Origin: Novipirellula herctigrandis
Lineage (GTDB): Bacteria > Planctomycetota > Planctomycetia > Pirellulales > Pirellulaceae
Reading direction: 5' to 3'
Assembly (NCBI GenBank): GCA_007859835.1
Contig: SJPJ01000001.1
Location: forward strand, 5,193,861-5,257,860
DNA length: 64,000 nt
Shown here: one piece after another, positions 52,191-60,746 of the stretch
How positions within the stretch are numbered: position 1 is the stretch's first letter
Layout: the number at the start of each line of letters is the position of its first letter
Position numbers and translations under genes: made by a program
Notes under the pieces: model-generated
The model's input: only the letters and a program-made list of their open reading frames with translations
Databases searched by the model: none
What the model was told of the DNA's origin: nothing

Positions 52191-52679
52191 ATGAAAGAGG
52201 ACTTGCCGGTTTTGACACCGGATCAGCGGGATTCGTCGCCTGAATTAAAATGGGTCGACAGTTTTAGCCGGTTGCTCGATACCCACTTTCGCATCCCAGG
52301 GACGCGCGTTCGTTTCGGCGCCGATTTTATCATGGGGCTGATTCCCGGTCTTGGCGATGTTGTGAGCATGGGGTTATCCGGTCTCTTAATCGCGACGATG
52401 GCAAAGAAGGGGGCCAGTGGACGGTTGGTCGTTCGCATGCTTTTGAACGTCCTGGTGGATACAATCGTCGGTGCTGTTCCGGTTCTTGGAAATGTGTTCG
52501 ACCTGTTCTACAAAGCCAACTATCGCAACTTGGAATTGATGCGAGAGTACTATGACGAAGGCGAGCATACCGGCAGCGTTTGGCCGGTGATCGGATTGGT
52601 GCTGGTGGTGATCGTCGTTTTATTAGCGGTAATCGCTTGGCTGCTCCGTTCAATCTACCGATCGATTTTCGGTGGATAG
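52191..52679 (+). CDS. DUF4112 family membrane protein
   Basis: A 162-residue protein from ATG 52191, with GAGGA just upstream. A TTG at 52182 is an alternative start. DUF4112 is recognised by FGADFIMGLIPGLGDVVSMGLSGLLI, NVLVDTIVGAVPVLGNVFDLFYKAN and the following RNLELMREYY. Hydrophobic segments suggest two or three membrane helices, with a last one near the C-terminus (VIGLVLVVIVVLLAVIAWLL). Function unknown. DUF4112 proteins are widespread small membrane proteins. Confidence 0.88.
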   Translation: MKEDLPVLTPDQRDSSPELKWVDSFSRLLDTHFRIPGTRVRFGADFIMGLIPGLGDVVSMGLSGLLIATMAKKGASGRLVVRMLLNVLVDTIVGAVPVLGNVFDLFYKANYRNLELMREYYDEGEHTGSVWPVIGLVLVVIVVLLAVIAWLLRSIYRSIFGG

Positions 52680-52709
52680 AAGCGGCGGATAGAAACATGG
52701 AAATGTTGA

Positions 52710-53720
52710 CTACTTTTGAGAAAATTCGCTCGAAATTTCTTTCAAGCCAGCAGCATCAAAACGGCCCGAGTGAACGATGATGCGATATCGCAGCGTGAAT
52801 GATTCGTTCTTGGCCAAAGTACGTGGTGCATCTTGAATCACTGCGGGGCTAAAGTAAGTCATTGGGCCAGACGTATCGCGGATCACGTACCAGTGACTCG
52901 GTGAATTGAGATTCGCGGGGTGAGAAAGGATCGCGATACCACCGGACGAATCGCCGATCGATCCGGCATAGTCGACTGCATCAGCGCGAAAACGATGGCG
53001 CGACTGTTGTTCTTGAATGTGCCCCTCGCTATCGTTTGCTTTGAATAAGGCCGCATCGCGTGCTAAACGCACCGACAAACCTGCGTAGCCACCGTAGGCT
53101 TTACCGCCGGGTTGATCGGGCAAAGGAGTCCGGTCTAGGACAACCCCATCGGCTGATGACTTGAACGTCGCCGTCCAATCGATGGTGTAATCGTCAAGCG
53201 AATTGGGCGGTGCTATTTCAATGGTTCGGTGCTCGGTCAGTACGGGTGCTTGATCAGGAACATGGTACGTCAAATCCATTTCAAAACGAGCAGAATGGTC
53301 GCTGTCGAGTTGCACACGCACATCGTTCCAATCGGTCGTTCCATTGCTTTTTCCGGTCGCTCGATCTTCTTCCCAATAGTTCACGCCGTTGATGAATTTC
53401 CATGAAAACCAAAGCCCGTAGTGCCAAGGGTGATCGTCGGGTGAAGCCCATGTCAGCGTGTTGCCACCGGGTAGGTTAAGCGGGTGAAAGTATGGTTTGG
53501 TGAGTGTGTCACCAAAATGAAACTGCCAAACAATTTCGTCTTTTTGCGTCGGAGTTTTTTGTGCCAACAGAGCAACGGATCCGTCGTTTGTTTTCCAAGC
53601 GTAATTGGTTTCGATTGCGAGCGATTGTTGTACGTTATCGTCGCATCGAGCCGACGTGGCTGCCGCAAGCGAGGTGGCTGCTGCAAACGCTGTTAGAGCC
53701 AATAGGTGACGCAGTGTCAT
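52710..53720 (-). CDS. Secreted DUF6807 (PmoA-like) protein
   Basis: A 336-residue exported protein started at ATG 53720 (MTLRHLLALTAFAAATSLAAA, a signal peptide). The upstream extension of the frame overlaps the neighbour and is not coding. Typical family stretches are YFHPLNLPGGNTLTWASPDDHPWHYGLWFSWK-type residues around DDHPWHYGLWF, GGYAGLSVRLA and ATFKSSADGVVLDRTP. It is annotated as PmoA family in many planctomycetes by old similarity to a methane oxygenase. The beta-sandwich shape suggests a carbohydrate-related role. It overlaps the beta-helix gene by four bases and is the last gene of a three-gene operon. Confidence 0.85.
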   Translation of the reverse strand: MTLRHLLALTAFAAATSLAAATSARCDDNVQQSLAIETNYAWKTNDGSVALLAQKTPTQKDEIVWQFHFGDTLTKPYFHPLNLPGGNTLTWASPDDHPWHYGLWFSWKFINGVNYWEEDRATGKSNGTTDWNDVRVQLDSDHSARFEMDLTYHVPDQAPVLTEHRTIEIAPPNSLDDYTIDWTATFKSSADGVVLDRTPLPDQPGGKAYGGYAGLSVRLARDAALFKANDSEGHIQEQQSRHRFRADAVDYAGSIGDSSGGIAILSHPANLNSPSHWYVIRDTSGPMTYFSPAVIQDAPRTLAKNESFTLRYRIIVHSGRFDAAGLKEISSEFSQK

Positions 53721-55264
53721 TTCGATTCCTTCGCCAATCGTCGTTCCAATTGGGCTTGATAGAGATTCATTGGTGTTAGTTCTTGCGGGTTGATCGGTTC
53801 GATCCAACGGCCTTGTCCGACGGATGCCGGTTCTGTTGATTTGACACCAACCATATTCATTTGGTCCGGTCCCCAATCTTTTGGCCATGATTGTAGCTTC
53901 GCCGATTGAATACCCCAAAAAGTTGTCCACGATGCCGCGTGTCGTCCAAGCGCCGCGCCTCCGCCTGATTGGAACATGCGAGACCCTTTTCCAAGATCGA
54001 TGGATGTGAACAAATTGGCGTGCGGGGCATGACAATGGTGGTCAAAACAGAGGTCGATGCCACGGCCACTCGCAGCCACATTGCCCGCCGACCCTCGCGT
54101 AACGGTGATGTCATGCATGAAACGCGTTCGGAAATCAAAGGACGTTAGCAGATTGTCTTGTCCGCCGAGGGTGACACCGTGATGTCCAGTTGCTTTCCGC
54201 TTTGGTTCGACTTTACGTTGCGATTCGAACACGATATTTTCGGCGGTTGTGTTGATACCGTGCAAGAATATTCCACTATCCGCGTTCAAAATTCGCAGGT
54301 TTCGTAGCCAACAGTTTCGCGTTCCGCTTAGAGCAATCGCGTTAAAACCAAGTTCGGTAAAATGGCCTTCGTACGGAATGGGTGGAAACTCGAAACCGAG
54401 CCCTTCGATGCCCGCTTCTTCGACGCTACTTCTTGCTGAATAGATTGTTGGTTTCCAACGCAATTGAATGTCCGTACGAAGTGGACGATCCAACGTGATT
54501 TTGTTGAGCTCTTTTTCGATTGCGGTCACGCGAGCGACAAACGTAACGGATGCACGATTGCCAAGCTTATCGATTTTCCCCGAATCATTGCTGTAGAGAT
54601 ACTTAGCCAAAGATTGGTCGTGGGTTTCCGATAGTGTTAGCCTTAGAGAATCACCTACGTTCAACTGCTTCACGCTTGAAACGATTAGCGACGTATCACC
54701 GCGTTTCGTTGCTTTCGTCACTTCGGCGAGTTTCTTTCTCGGAAACGAACCGGATACCGCAATGAAGCCTCCGGACCACGAATAGTTGCTCGTTCGTCTG
54801 CCCGTCGTCGTTGCTCCCCAATTGGGTTTGATGTCGTTGAGTGGCGTAACGAATCGCAAAATTGACCGGTCCGGTCCGGCACCTTGTAACACGGTCGATG
54901 ATTGTTTCACCGAAAGCATTTTTGTGATGACATACGCACCGGGCGGAACAGCAATCGTTTTGCCACCCGAAGCGTCGATCGCTTTTTGAAACGCTTCGGA
55001 GTCATCCGATTTTCCGTCACCGACGGCTCCGAATTCCTTTACCGACACGTCTGCCTTGGTGTTTGGCAAGGGACGCTCGCCACGATGGTAGCCGGCGTAC
55101 GAAAAATCGGGCAGCCGGCTGGTGGGTGTCCATTGCTCGCCCGTTTGTCCCCATAGCTGGGAATGAACGGGTTTGCGGTCCTTGTCATTGCCAAATGCAA
55201 CCGAATGCATCGAGCAAACCAATAGCAGCACCAATAGAGTCCAACGACCTAACCATGAACACAT
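53717..55264 (-). CDS. Secreted right-handed beta-helix (pectate-lyase-like) protein
   Basis: A 515-residue protein with a signal peptide (WTLLVLLLVCSMHSVAFG). The start of the beta-helix has VKEFGAVGDGKSDDSEAFQKAIDASGGKTIAVPPGAYVI, the classic pectate-lyase-3/GH28-like opening with a DD pair. Later rungs include HGVTLGGQDNLLTSFDFRTRFMHDITV. A polysaccharide lyase or glycoside hydrolase of the parallel beta-helix class is likely, but no catalytic Lys/Asp triad was assigned by eye. It lies between the ThuA gene (upstream) and the DUF6807 gene, with a 4-base overlap to the latter. Confidence 0.85.
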   Translation of the reverse strand: MCSWLGRWTLLVLLLVCSMHSVAFGNDKDRKPVHSQLWGQTGEQWTPTSRLPDFSYAGYHRGERPLPNTKADVSVKEFGAVGDGKSDDSEAFQKAIDASGGKTIAVPPGAYVITKMLSVKQSSTVLQGAGPDRSILRFVTPLNDIKPNWGATTTGRRTSNYSWSGGFIAVSGSFPRKKLAEVTKATKRGDTSLIVSSVKQLNVGDSLRLTLSETHDQSLAKYLYSNDSGKIDKLGNRASVTFVARVTAIEKELNKITLDRPLRTDIQLRWKPTIYSARSSVEEAGIEGLGFEFPPIPYEGHFTELGFNAIALSGTRNCWLRNLRILNADSGIFLHGINTTAENIVFESQRKVEPKRKATGHHGVTLGGQDNLLTSFDFRTRFMHDITVTRGSAGNVAASGRGIDLCFDHHCHAPHANLFTSIDLGKGSRMFQSGGGAALGRHAASWTTFWGIQSAKLQSWPKDWGPDQMNMVGVKSTEPASVGQGRWIEPINPQELTPMNLYQAQLERRLAKESK

Positions 55265-55306
55265 AGCGAGCCTTTTCGTGGGCGAATTTCGGTGTCGTGG
55301 CAGTGA

Positions 55307-56257
55307 TTACGGTTTCGCAGGGGCGAGGGCGGGCTGCTTTTGCGAAGACGTCGCAGTAGGCGTTGCATCGGCTGGTAAGTCGCCAAGTGCATATTGGATC
55401 CCGTCTAGCATGTGCTTAAGCATCTTGGGATTGGCAAAGGTTTCTTCACGGTGTCCAAAGTTTGTGTAGAACAACCGTCCTTCGCCAGCTGTTCGTAGCC
55501 AAGACACTGCGACTTCGCGAGGGCCATCGTTAATCCGTCCGGAAACTTCGTCCTTGGACATGTCCAAACTGACCAACAGCCGAAGCACTTTTGGGCCTTG
55601 GTAAGTTTCGGGGTTGTATTGATAGATTTCATCCTGATGCCAAAAACCGTTGCCTTCAAACGCTTGATTTAAGACGTGGTCAGGGTCGTCGAGCTTGAAT
55701 GCCCATGTGCCACCGGCACCCCAAGGGTGTCCTGCGAAAATACCGCCAATCAAATCGCGGCATTGGGGGTACATGTCAAAGTTGTCGCTAGCGGCATGAA
55801 TACCAACGATTCCTTTGCCATTGGCGACGAAGTCCATGATCGCGTTTGCTTGCGCAGGAGAATCAAAACGCAACCGAGTTGTGTTGTTCAGCAGAATCGC
55901 GTCGTACTTTTTCAGATTTTCTTCCGTAAACACGTCATATGTGTCGGCCAAGTCGACCTCGAACGCTCCCGATTTTTTTCCGAGTTGTTCTATTGCTAAA
56001 TTGCAGTGAGGAATCGAGGAATGGACAAAGCCCTCGCAGCGATAGAAAACCAGAACGCGTCGAGGCTGTTTCGGCTCGACCGCCGTTTTTGCTGGCGCGG
56101 CCTGAGCAATCGCCTTTTGTTGTTCAACGGTGATCGGCTTAAAGGTTTTCGCTTTTTTCTGTTCCCAGGCGTCGGTTTTGCCATCTGCAAAAGATGTCAC
56201 GGGGAAAGCTGCAAGTAGCAAAACGAAACAGAGTAGTTTTTGCATGGGAGTATCCAT
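55307..56257 (-). CDS. Secreted ThuA-domain protein
   Basis: A 316-residue protein. The signal peptide is MQKLLCFVLLLAAFPVTSFA, with the start at ATG 56257 or possibly 56245. A linker is followed by the ThuA (glutamine-amidotransferase-like) fold: RRVLVFYRCEGFVHSSIPHCNLAIEQL, YDAILLNNTTRL, GKGIVGIHAASDNFDMYPQCRDLIGGIFAGHPWG and FWHQDEIYQY. ThuA proteins occur next to trehalose or keto-sugar pathways and may bind or hydrolyse modified sugars. It is the first gene of the ThuA/beta-helix/DUF6807 set. Confidence 0.9.
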   Translation of the reverse strand: MDTPMQKLLCFVLLLAAFPVTSFADGKTDAWEQKKAKTFKPITVEQQKAIAQAAPAKTAVEPKQPRRVLVFYRCEGFVHSSIPHCNLAIEQLGKKSGAFEVDLADTYDVFTEENLKKYDAILLNNTTRLRFDSPAQANAIMDFVANGKGIVGIHAASDNFDMYPQCRDLIGGIFAGHPWGAGGTWAFKLDDPDHVLNQAFEGNGFWHQDEIYQYNPETYQGPKVLRLLVSLDMSKDEVSGRINDGPREVAVSWLRTAGEGRLFYTNFGHREETFANPKMLKHMLDGIQYALGDLPADATPTATSSQKQPALAPAKP

Positions 56258-56387
56258 GGTGGAGGTAGGAAATCGCGTCGACGGGAACGCCGAGGTTTAG
56301 GGTAGGAAGCCCGATTATACATAGAACGAGTGTTAATAAAGAGGGCCGCCGCTTGCGTTTTCTCGCTTCTTCGATTCAAACACGGTT

Positions 56388-56900
56388 ATGAGTGAAGAAC
56401 TTGCTGCTAACGACTTTCCTACCTCGGGCCGGATTGCGGCTGTCGATTTCGGCAGCGTAAGAATCGGGATCGCGATATGCGACCCTGACCGGATTTTGGC
56501 CAGTCCGTACGAGGTTCATCCAGCGACCGATTGGCAACAAGACGGTGGCTATTACCGTCGATTAACGGAATCCGAGAGAGTTGTCGGCTTTGTCGTCGGA
56601 TTACCGATCCATTTGGATGGCGGAGAGAGTGAGAAGAGCAAGCAGTGCCGAGAATTCGCGCAGTGGTTGATGAAAGAGACCGCAGTGCCGGTGCGGCTAT
56701 TCGACGAGCGATTCACAACGGCCGACGCAAAAAACCGCATGGCCGGAGCAGGCTACACTCGAAGCAAGAAGAAGAAACGCATGGACGCTGTCGCAGCCTT
56801 TGTGCTGCTAGAATCCTTTATCGAAGCATGCCGATATCGTGGCGAAATTGCGGGTGAACCAGTCGACTCACCACCCGAAGGTGGCGAGGGACTTGGTTAG
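56388..56900 (+). CDS. ruvX: Holliday junction resolvase-like RuvX (YqgF)
   Basis: A 170-residue RNase H-like nuclease. Catalytic acidic positions are recognisable: AAVDFGSVRIGIAI at the N-terminus, VGLPIHLDGGES in the middle, RLFDERFTTADAKNRM and the final RMDAVAAFVLLESF with the last Asp. It is involved in 16S rRNA 5'-end processing in several bacteria and was first described as a Holliday junction resolvase. It is longer than the ~140-residue norm by an extended tail. It overlaps the small convergent gene at 56897 by four bases. Confidence 0.93.
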   Translation: MSEELAANDFPTSGRIAAVDFGSVRIGIAICDPDRILASPYEVHPATDWQQDGGYYRRLTESERVVGFVVGLPIHLDGGESEKSKQCREFAQWLMKETAVPVRLFDERFTTADAKNRMAGAGYTRSKKKKRMDAVAAFVLLESFIEACRYRGEIAGEPVDSPPEGGEGLG

Positions 56901-57103
56901 GCCGCTTCGCTACAAGCCAACGCGTCGATTAAATCGCCAAATCGCTTTTCAGCTTCGCGGCGGCGACGGATACGTTCGGCAACGCTCCACTTCGAGCGGA
57001 TCGCCATCACGCGACGAGAAACCTCAAGGTCTGATACGCAAGTCTCATTTTGAACCATCGTTGCCGATTCCGAGACGTTTTCTTTGAAAGTAGCAGTTAA
57101 CAT
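56897..57103 (-). CDS. Small protein of unknown function (68 residues)
   Basis: Started at ATG 57103 (MLTATFKENVSES), preceded at 12 bases by the perfect Shine-Dalgarno AGGAGG. The longer frame to 57205 has no such support. The C-terminal half is very basic and helical (KWSVAERIRRRREAEKRFGDLIDAL), like a nucleic-acid-binding or coiled-coil segment, ending in ALACSEAA. It is convergent to ruvX with a four-base overlap. I do not recognise a family. Confidence 0.65.
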   Translation of the reverse strand: MLTATFKENVSESATMVQNETCVSDLEVSRRVMAIRSKWSVAERIRRRREAEKRFGDLIDALACSEAA

Positions 57104-57365
57104 CGGGTGAATCCCTCCTGATAAGGTTTTTAATTCGCCTTTGATTGGCTTTTTCGCGCAACCAAAACATCCTAGCGAGCTGTTTGTTGTCATTTCGGCG
57201 AACATCGCCGTTGACGAAGTCTAAAAGGGTGCAATCAGCGTGCCAAACATGCCATTTGGACTGGCGTATTTCCTGGAAAGTTCGCAAGAAAGCCGCGTTT
57301 GTGACGGTTTTTCCATGATTTACGGGGGAAAAACCAGAAGGAAGAAGAATGTGGGCCGCTGTGGC

Positions 57366-57716
57366 TCAGTCCAAAGGTCCCCATTTGGAACGCTCGAAGG
57401 CTTGTAAGTCTTTCAATTCCCTGCTCGGAATTACCATGACCTCACATTTGTCGGCAGATTCACCCGCGATTGCGACAATTAACCGTTGCCAGATTTCCAG
57501 CCGGCAATGCCCTTGCAAGTCAACATATTGAAGTTGCTGCTGGGCGTCATAAAGCATGCCGTAGATCTGCTCTTTGGCATCGAGGGACCAGACGAACGAT
57601 CCATCAGGCTCGAAATGGAGTCGAGGTTCCTGCTCTAAACGGTCGGCGGCGTCTTCAAAACTCGTCGCAATCGGCCCTTGGCTGGGGCCGTACAGATATA
57701 CGTGGAAGGGTTGCAT
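57366..57716 (-). CDS. Hypothetical protein downstream of purF
   Basis: A 116-residue soluble protein started at ATG 57716 (MQPFHVYLYGPSQG), ten bases after the purF stop and so likely in the same operon. The sequence is of mixed alpha/beta type with acidic and aromatic residues (LHFEPDGSFVWSLDAKEQIYGM). No motif could be identified. The conserved-looking placement after purF suggests a planctomycete-specific lineage gene. Confidence 0.65.
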   Translation of the reverse strand: MQPFHVYLYGPSQGPIATSFEDAADRLEQEPRLHFEPDGSFVWSLDAKEQIYGMLYDAQQQLQYVDLQGHCRLEIWQRLIVAIAGESADKCEVMVIPSRELKDLQAFERSKWGPLD

Positions 57717-57726
57717 CGAATCCACC

Positions 57727-59340
57727 TCAAGTTTGCTGCATCGCCGCAGCGAGTTGTTCATAGGTTCGTTTTGCATCAATCTTACTGCCGCGATTATCCA
57801 ACGCGATTTGATACAAATGTTGCCCACAAGCGGTGGGGTAGGTTCCCGTCACACAAGCTCGGCATAAATGATCTTCCGACAACCCGATCGCACGTGCAAT
57901 CGCACTGACTGGTAAGTATCGCAGCGTGTCGGCTCCGAGATCGTCGGCGAGTTTCTGTTGAGATTCGTCCGTCAATTCGCCGCTAACGCCGAAGTATTTT
58001 GGCGCGATCAATTGGTCGATTGTGCTCATGTCGATCCCGTAGAAGCAGGGCGCAACGATCGGCGGGCAAGCGACGCGGACGTGGATTTCTTTCGCCCCGC
58101 CCACTTCGCGGATTCGGTCCAGTAGCACATTCATGGTGGTGCTCCGGACGATCGAATCTTCGACTAAAATGACGCGCTTCCCTTCCAGGACTTCGCGAAG
58201 TGGGGTGTATTTCGTGGCGGCTTTTGCTTTTCGTGCTCGACCACCTTCGATGAACGTCCGGCCGGCGTATCGATTTCGGATCAATCCTTCGCGGCACGGA
58301 ATTGACAATTTGTACGCCATCGCATCGGCGGCGGCTTTGCTAGTATCGGGTACGGGAACGATGATCGTGTCTTCGTCGTCAAGCGGAACGTGGCCAAGTT
58401 CTCGTTCGGCTCGAGCCAATTCTTCGCCCAAATGCGTTCGGCTTAAGTAAACGCTGCGGTCATCGAGCGTACTGGCGACATTCGCAAAGTAAATCCACTC
58501 AAAAAAGCAATGCGATGGGGTTTGGGGGTCTGAAAACCGCTCCATCCGAAAGCCTTCTTCGGGATCGATGATGATCGCGTGGCCTGGTGGAAGCGATTTA
58601 ATTTGTTCGTCTGAGAATCCGAGGTTCAACAGGGCAACGCTTTCGCTTGCCGCGGCAAACAGCGGCCCATCGTTGACGTAACACATCGGTTTGATCCCAA
58701 GCGGGTCACGGGCGACGATCATTTCTCCCTCGGCCGTCAGAACTGCAATGCTGTAGGCACCATCGAATTCCGCCGTGGTTTTCCGCAATACGTCGATCCA
58801 ATCAATTCGCTCTTGACTCTGGCTAAGCAAGCGTCCGAACTCATGCAAAATGATCTCGGTGTCGGTATCGAGCGTTAAGTGGTGATCGCCATCGGCAAGA
58901 AGGCGTTCTTTGAGTAGCCCGTAGTTGGCTAATTGGCCGTTGAAGCAGAAGCTAAACCATTTCCGTTTGTGGATATGCATTCGTTCGAACGGTTGGGCAT
59001 AGCTTCGGTCGTCCTGGCCGCACGTCGCGTAGCGGACGTGGCCGATTGCGGCACGCCCGGCAAGCTGTCGCATTAACGATTCGCATTTGGCGCGGTGGTT
59101 CAGCCGGAATACTTCGGTGACGGTTCCGACATCTTTGAGCGTTCGGAGCAATGACGGTCGGTCGGGGTCATAAGTGGTCATGCCCGCTGCTAATTGGCCG
59201 CGGTTTTGGATGTCTAGCAGCATCCGGGGCAGCAGACGCGAGATGTGTCGGGGGCCATCGGAGGTACACATCGGGCTTCGGCCACGGCCGGAAAGATGGT
59301 AAATGGCCGTAACACCACACTCGTGATGCAGTTCGCTCAT
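57727..59340 (-). CDS. purF: Amidophosphoribosyltransferase PurF
   Basis: A 537-residue class II glutamine amidotransferase that makes 5-phosphoribosylamine in the first step of purine synthesis. ATG 59340 ([14 protein letters not shown]) gives a 7-residue propeptide before the catalytic Cys 8. The glutaminase domain contains NRGQLAAGM and GHVRYATCG. The C-terminal phosphoribosyltransferase domain has the PRPP motif [13 protein letters not shown] near residue 390 and [23 protein letters not shown] loop residues ([11 protein letters not shown]). It is somewhat longer than the E. coli enzyme (505). An upstream extension of the frame to 59412 is unlikely to be translated. Confidence 0.94.
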   Translation of the reverse strand: MSELHHECGVTAIYHLSGRGRSPMCTSDGPRHISRLLPRMLLDIQNRGQLAAGMTTYDPDRPSLLRTLKDVGTVTEVFRLNHRAKCESLMRQLAGRAAIGHVRYATCGQDDRSYAQPFERMHIHKRKWFSFCFNGQLANYGLLKERLLADGDHHLTLDTDTEIILHEFGRLLSQSQERIDWIDVLRKTTAEFDGAYSIAVLTAEGEMIVARDPLGIKPMCYVNDGPLFAAASESVALLNLGFSDEQIKSLPPGHAIIIDPEEGFRMERFSDPQTPSHCFFEWIYFANVASTLDDRSVYLSRTHLGEELARAERELGHVPLDDEDTIIVPVPDTSKAAADAMAYKLSIPCREGLIRNRYAGRTFIEGGRARKAKAATKYTPLREVLEGKRVILVEDSIVRSTTMNVLLDRIREVGGAKEIHVRVACPPIVAPCFYGIDMSTIDQLIAPKYFGVSGELTDESQQKLADDLGADTLRYLPVSAIARAIGLSEDHLCRACVTGTYPTACGQHLYQIALDNRGSKIDAKRTYEQLAAAMQQT

Positions 59341-59530
59341 ATCAGATGGTTCGCAGGTTTTTGGATGCAAAGAGATGAAGAAGGCTGCATGAAATGTACG
59401 CGGGGCTTCCAAGGTCGTCGATTCCCCACCACAATTTGTCTTCGCTGTTTATTTTAGAAGACAGCAAGAAAACCGTAACCGACTCTCATTAAAACGAGCG
59501 TTTTGACTCGTTTCATGGATTTATTTTTGT

Positions 59531-60709
59531 ATGGCCGAATCTGACACTTCTCTAATCCAGCACCGCAAAGCAGCGATCGATCGATCTCGATGTGTGGTGG
59601 TGAAAGTCGGAACCAGCGTTTTGACCGCCCCAGATGGCAGTTTGGATCAACATCGTATTAATTCGCTTTCCGCACAACTGTGCCGCATCGCCGACTCCGG
59701 ACGCCAAGTTGTCATGGTTAGTAGCGGGGCGGTGGGGGCTGGTGTTGGAAAGTTGGGGCTAATAAGCCGCCCATCCGGTCTGGCTCAATTACAAGCATGT
59801 GCCGCGATTGGACAAGCCTCGCTCATCCAAGCCTACGAATTGGGACTTTCGGCTGGCGGTCGTCATGCGGCTCAGGTTCTTTTGACGGCAATGGATTTGC
59901 GTCGGCGCAGTGGGTATTTGCACGTTCGCAATGCTCTAACCCAACTTCACGAATTCGGCGCGATTGCCGTGATTAACGAAAACGACTCGGTCGCGGTTGC
60001 CGAATTGATGACGACGTTTGGTGACAATGATCGGCTTGCCGCCCATGTTGCTGGTTTAATGAATGATACGTTGATGATTATTCTGTCGGACGTGGATGGG
60101 CTATACGATGGCCCGCCAAATTTGCCCACCAGCGAGCGGATTCATGTTGTCGAGACACTTGATGAGTCGATCTTGGCACTCGCCGAGGATCACACCGGCA
60201 GCATGAGCACAGGAGGAATGGCCAGTAAGCTAGAGGCAGTCACGATTGCAACCTCGCATGGTCATACCGCCATCATCGGCCCTGGTCACGACGACACTGT
60301 GTTGGACAAGATTTTTGCGGGCGAACCAATCGGTACTTTGTTCCTGCCGCATGAAAGATCGATCAAAGGACGTCGCCGCTGGATTGGTGGTACGGCTCCG
60401 GTGGCTGGAACATTGCACTTAGATGAGGGAGCATCGAAAGCGGTGTTCCAAAAAGGAGGCAGTCTATTAGCCGTGGGAATCACAGATGTGACGGGGACCT
60501 TCAAGCGAGGGTCGGTGGTATCGTTGGTCGACCCGAGTGGTCACGAAATCGCCCGAGGTTTGTGCAATTATCCCTCAAGCGAAGTGAGCCGCATCTTGGG
60601 ACAATCAAGCGACTACATCGAAGAAATCCTCGGAACCCGTCCTTACGAGAACGTTGTTCATCGCAACAACCTAGTGCTCAACCGAAACAACGACTCGGAT
60701 TTGTTTTAA
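59531..60709 (+). CDS. proB: Glutamate 5-kinase ProB
   Basis: A 392-residue enzyme for the first step of proline biosynthesis, phosphorylating the gamma-carboxyl of glutamate. The amino-acid kinase domain has VVKVGTSVLTAPDGSL, VVMVSSGAVGAGVGKLG, the substrate region AVINENDSVAVAEL and FGDNDRLAAHVAGL, and later MASKLEAVTIATSHG. The C-terminal ~80 residues form a PUA domain (KAVFQKGGSLLAVGI, GLCNYPSSEVSRILGQ). Length and domains match the E. coli form (367) plus a short N-terminal extension. It is a monocistronic plus-strand gene. The IS element lies 38 bases after its stop. Confidence 0.95.
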   Translation: MAESDTSLIQHRKAAIDRSRCVVVKVGTSVLTAPDGSLDQHRINSLSAQLCRIADSGRQVVMVSSGAVGAGVGKLGLISRPSGLAQLQACAAIGQASLIQAYELGLSAGGRHAAQVLLTAMDLRRRSGYLHVRNALTQLHEFGAIAVINENDSVAVAELMTTFGDNDRLAAHVAGLMNDTLMIILSDVDGLYDGPPNLPTSERIHVVETLDESILALAEDHTGSMSTGGMASKLEAVTIATSHGHTAIIGPGHDDTVLDKIFAGEPIGTLFLPHERSIKGRRRWIGGTAPVAGTLHLDEGASKAVFQKGGSLLAVGITDVTGTFKRGSVVSLVDPSGHEIARGLCNYPSSEVSRILGQSSDYIEEILGTRPYENVVHRNNLVLNRNNDSDLF

Positions 60710-60746
60710 CCCAGCGGCCGTTGGATTGGAGATACACACCGCCTAG

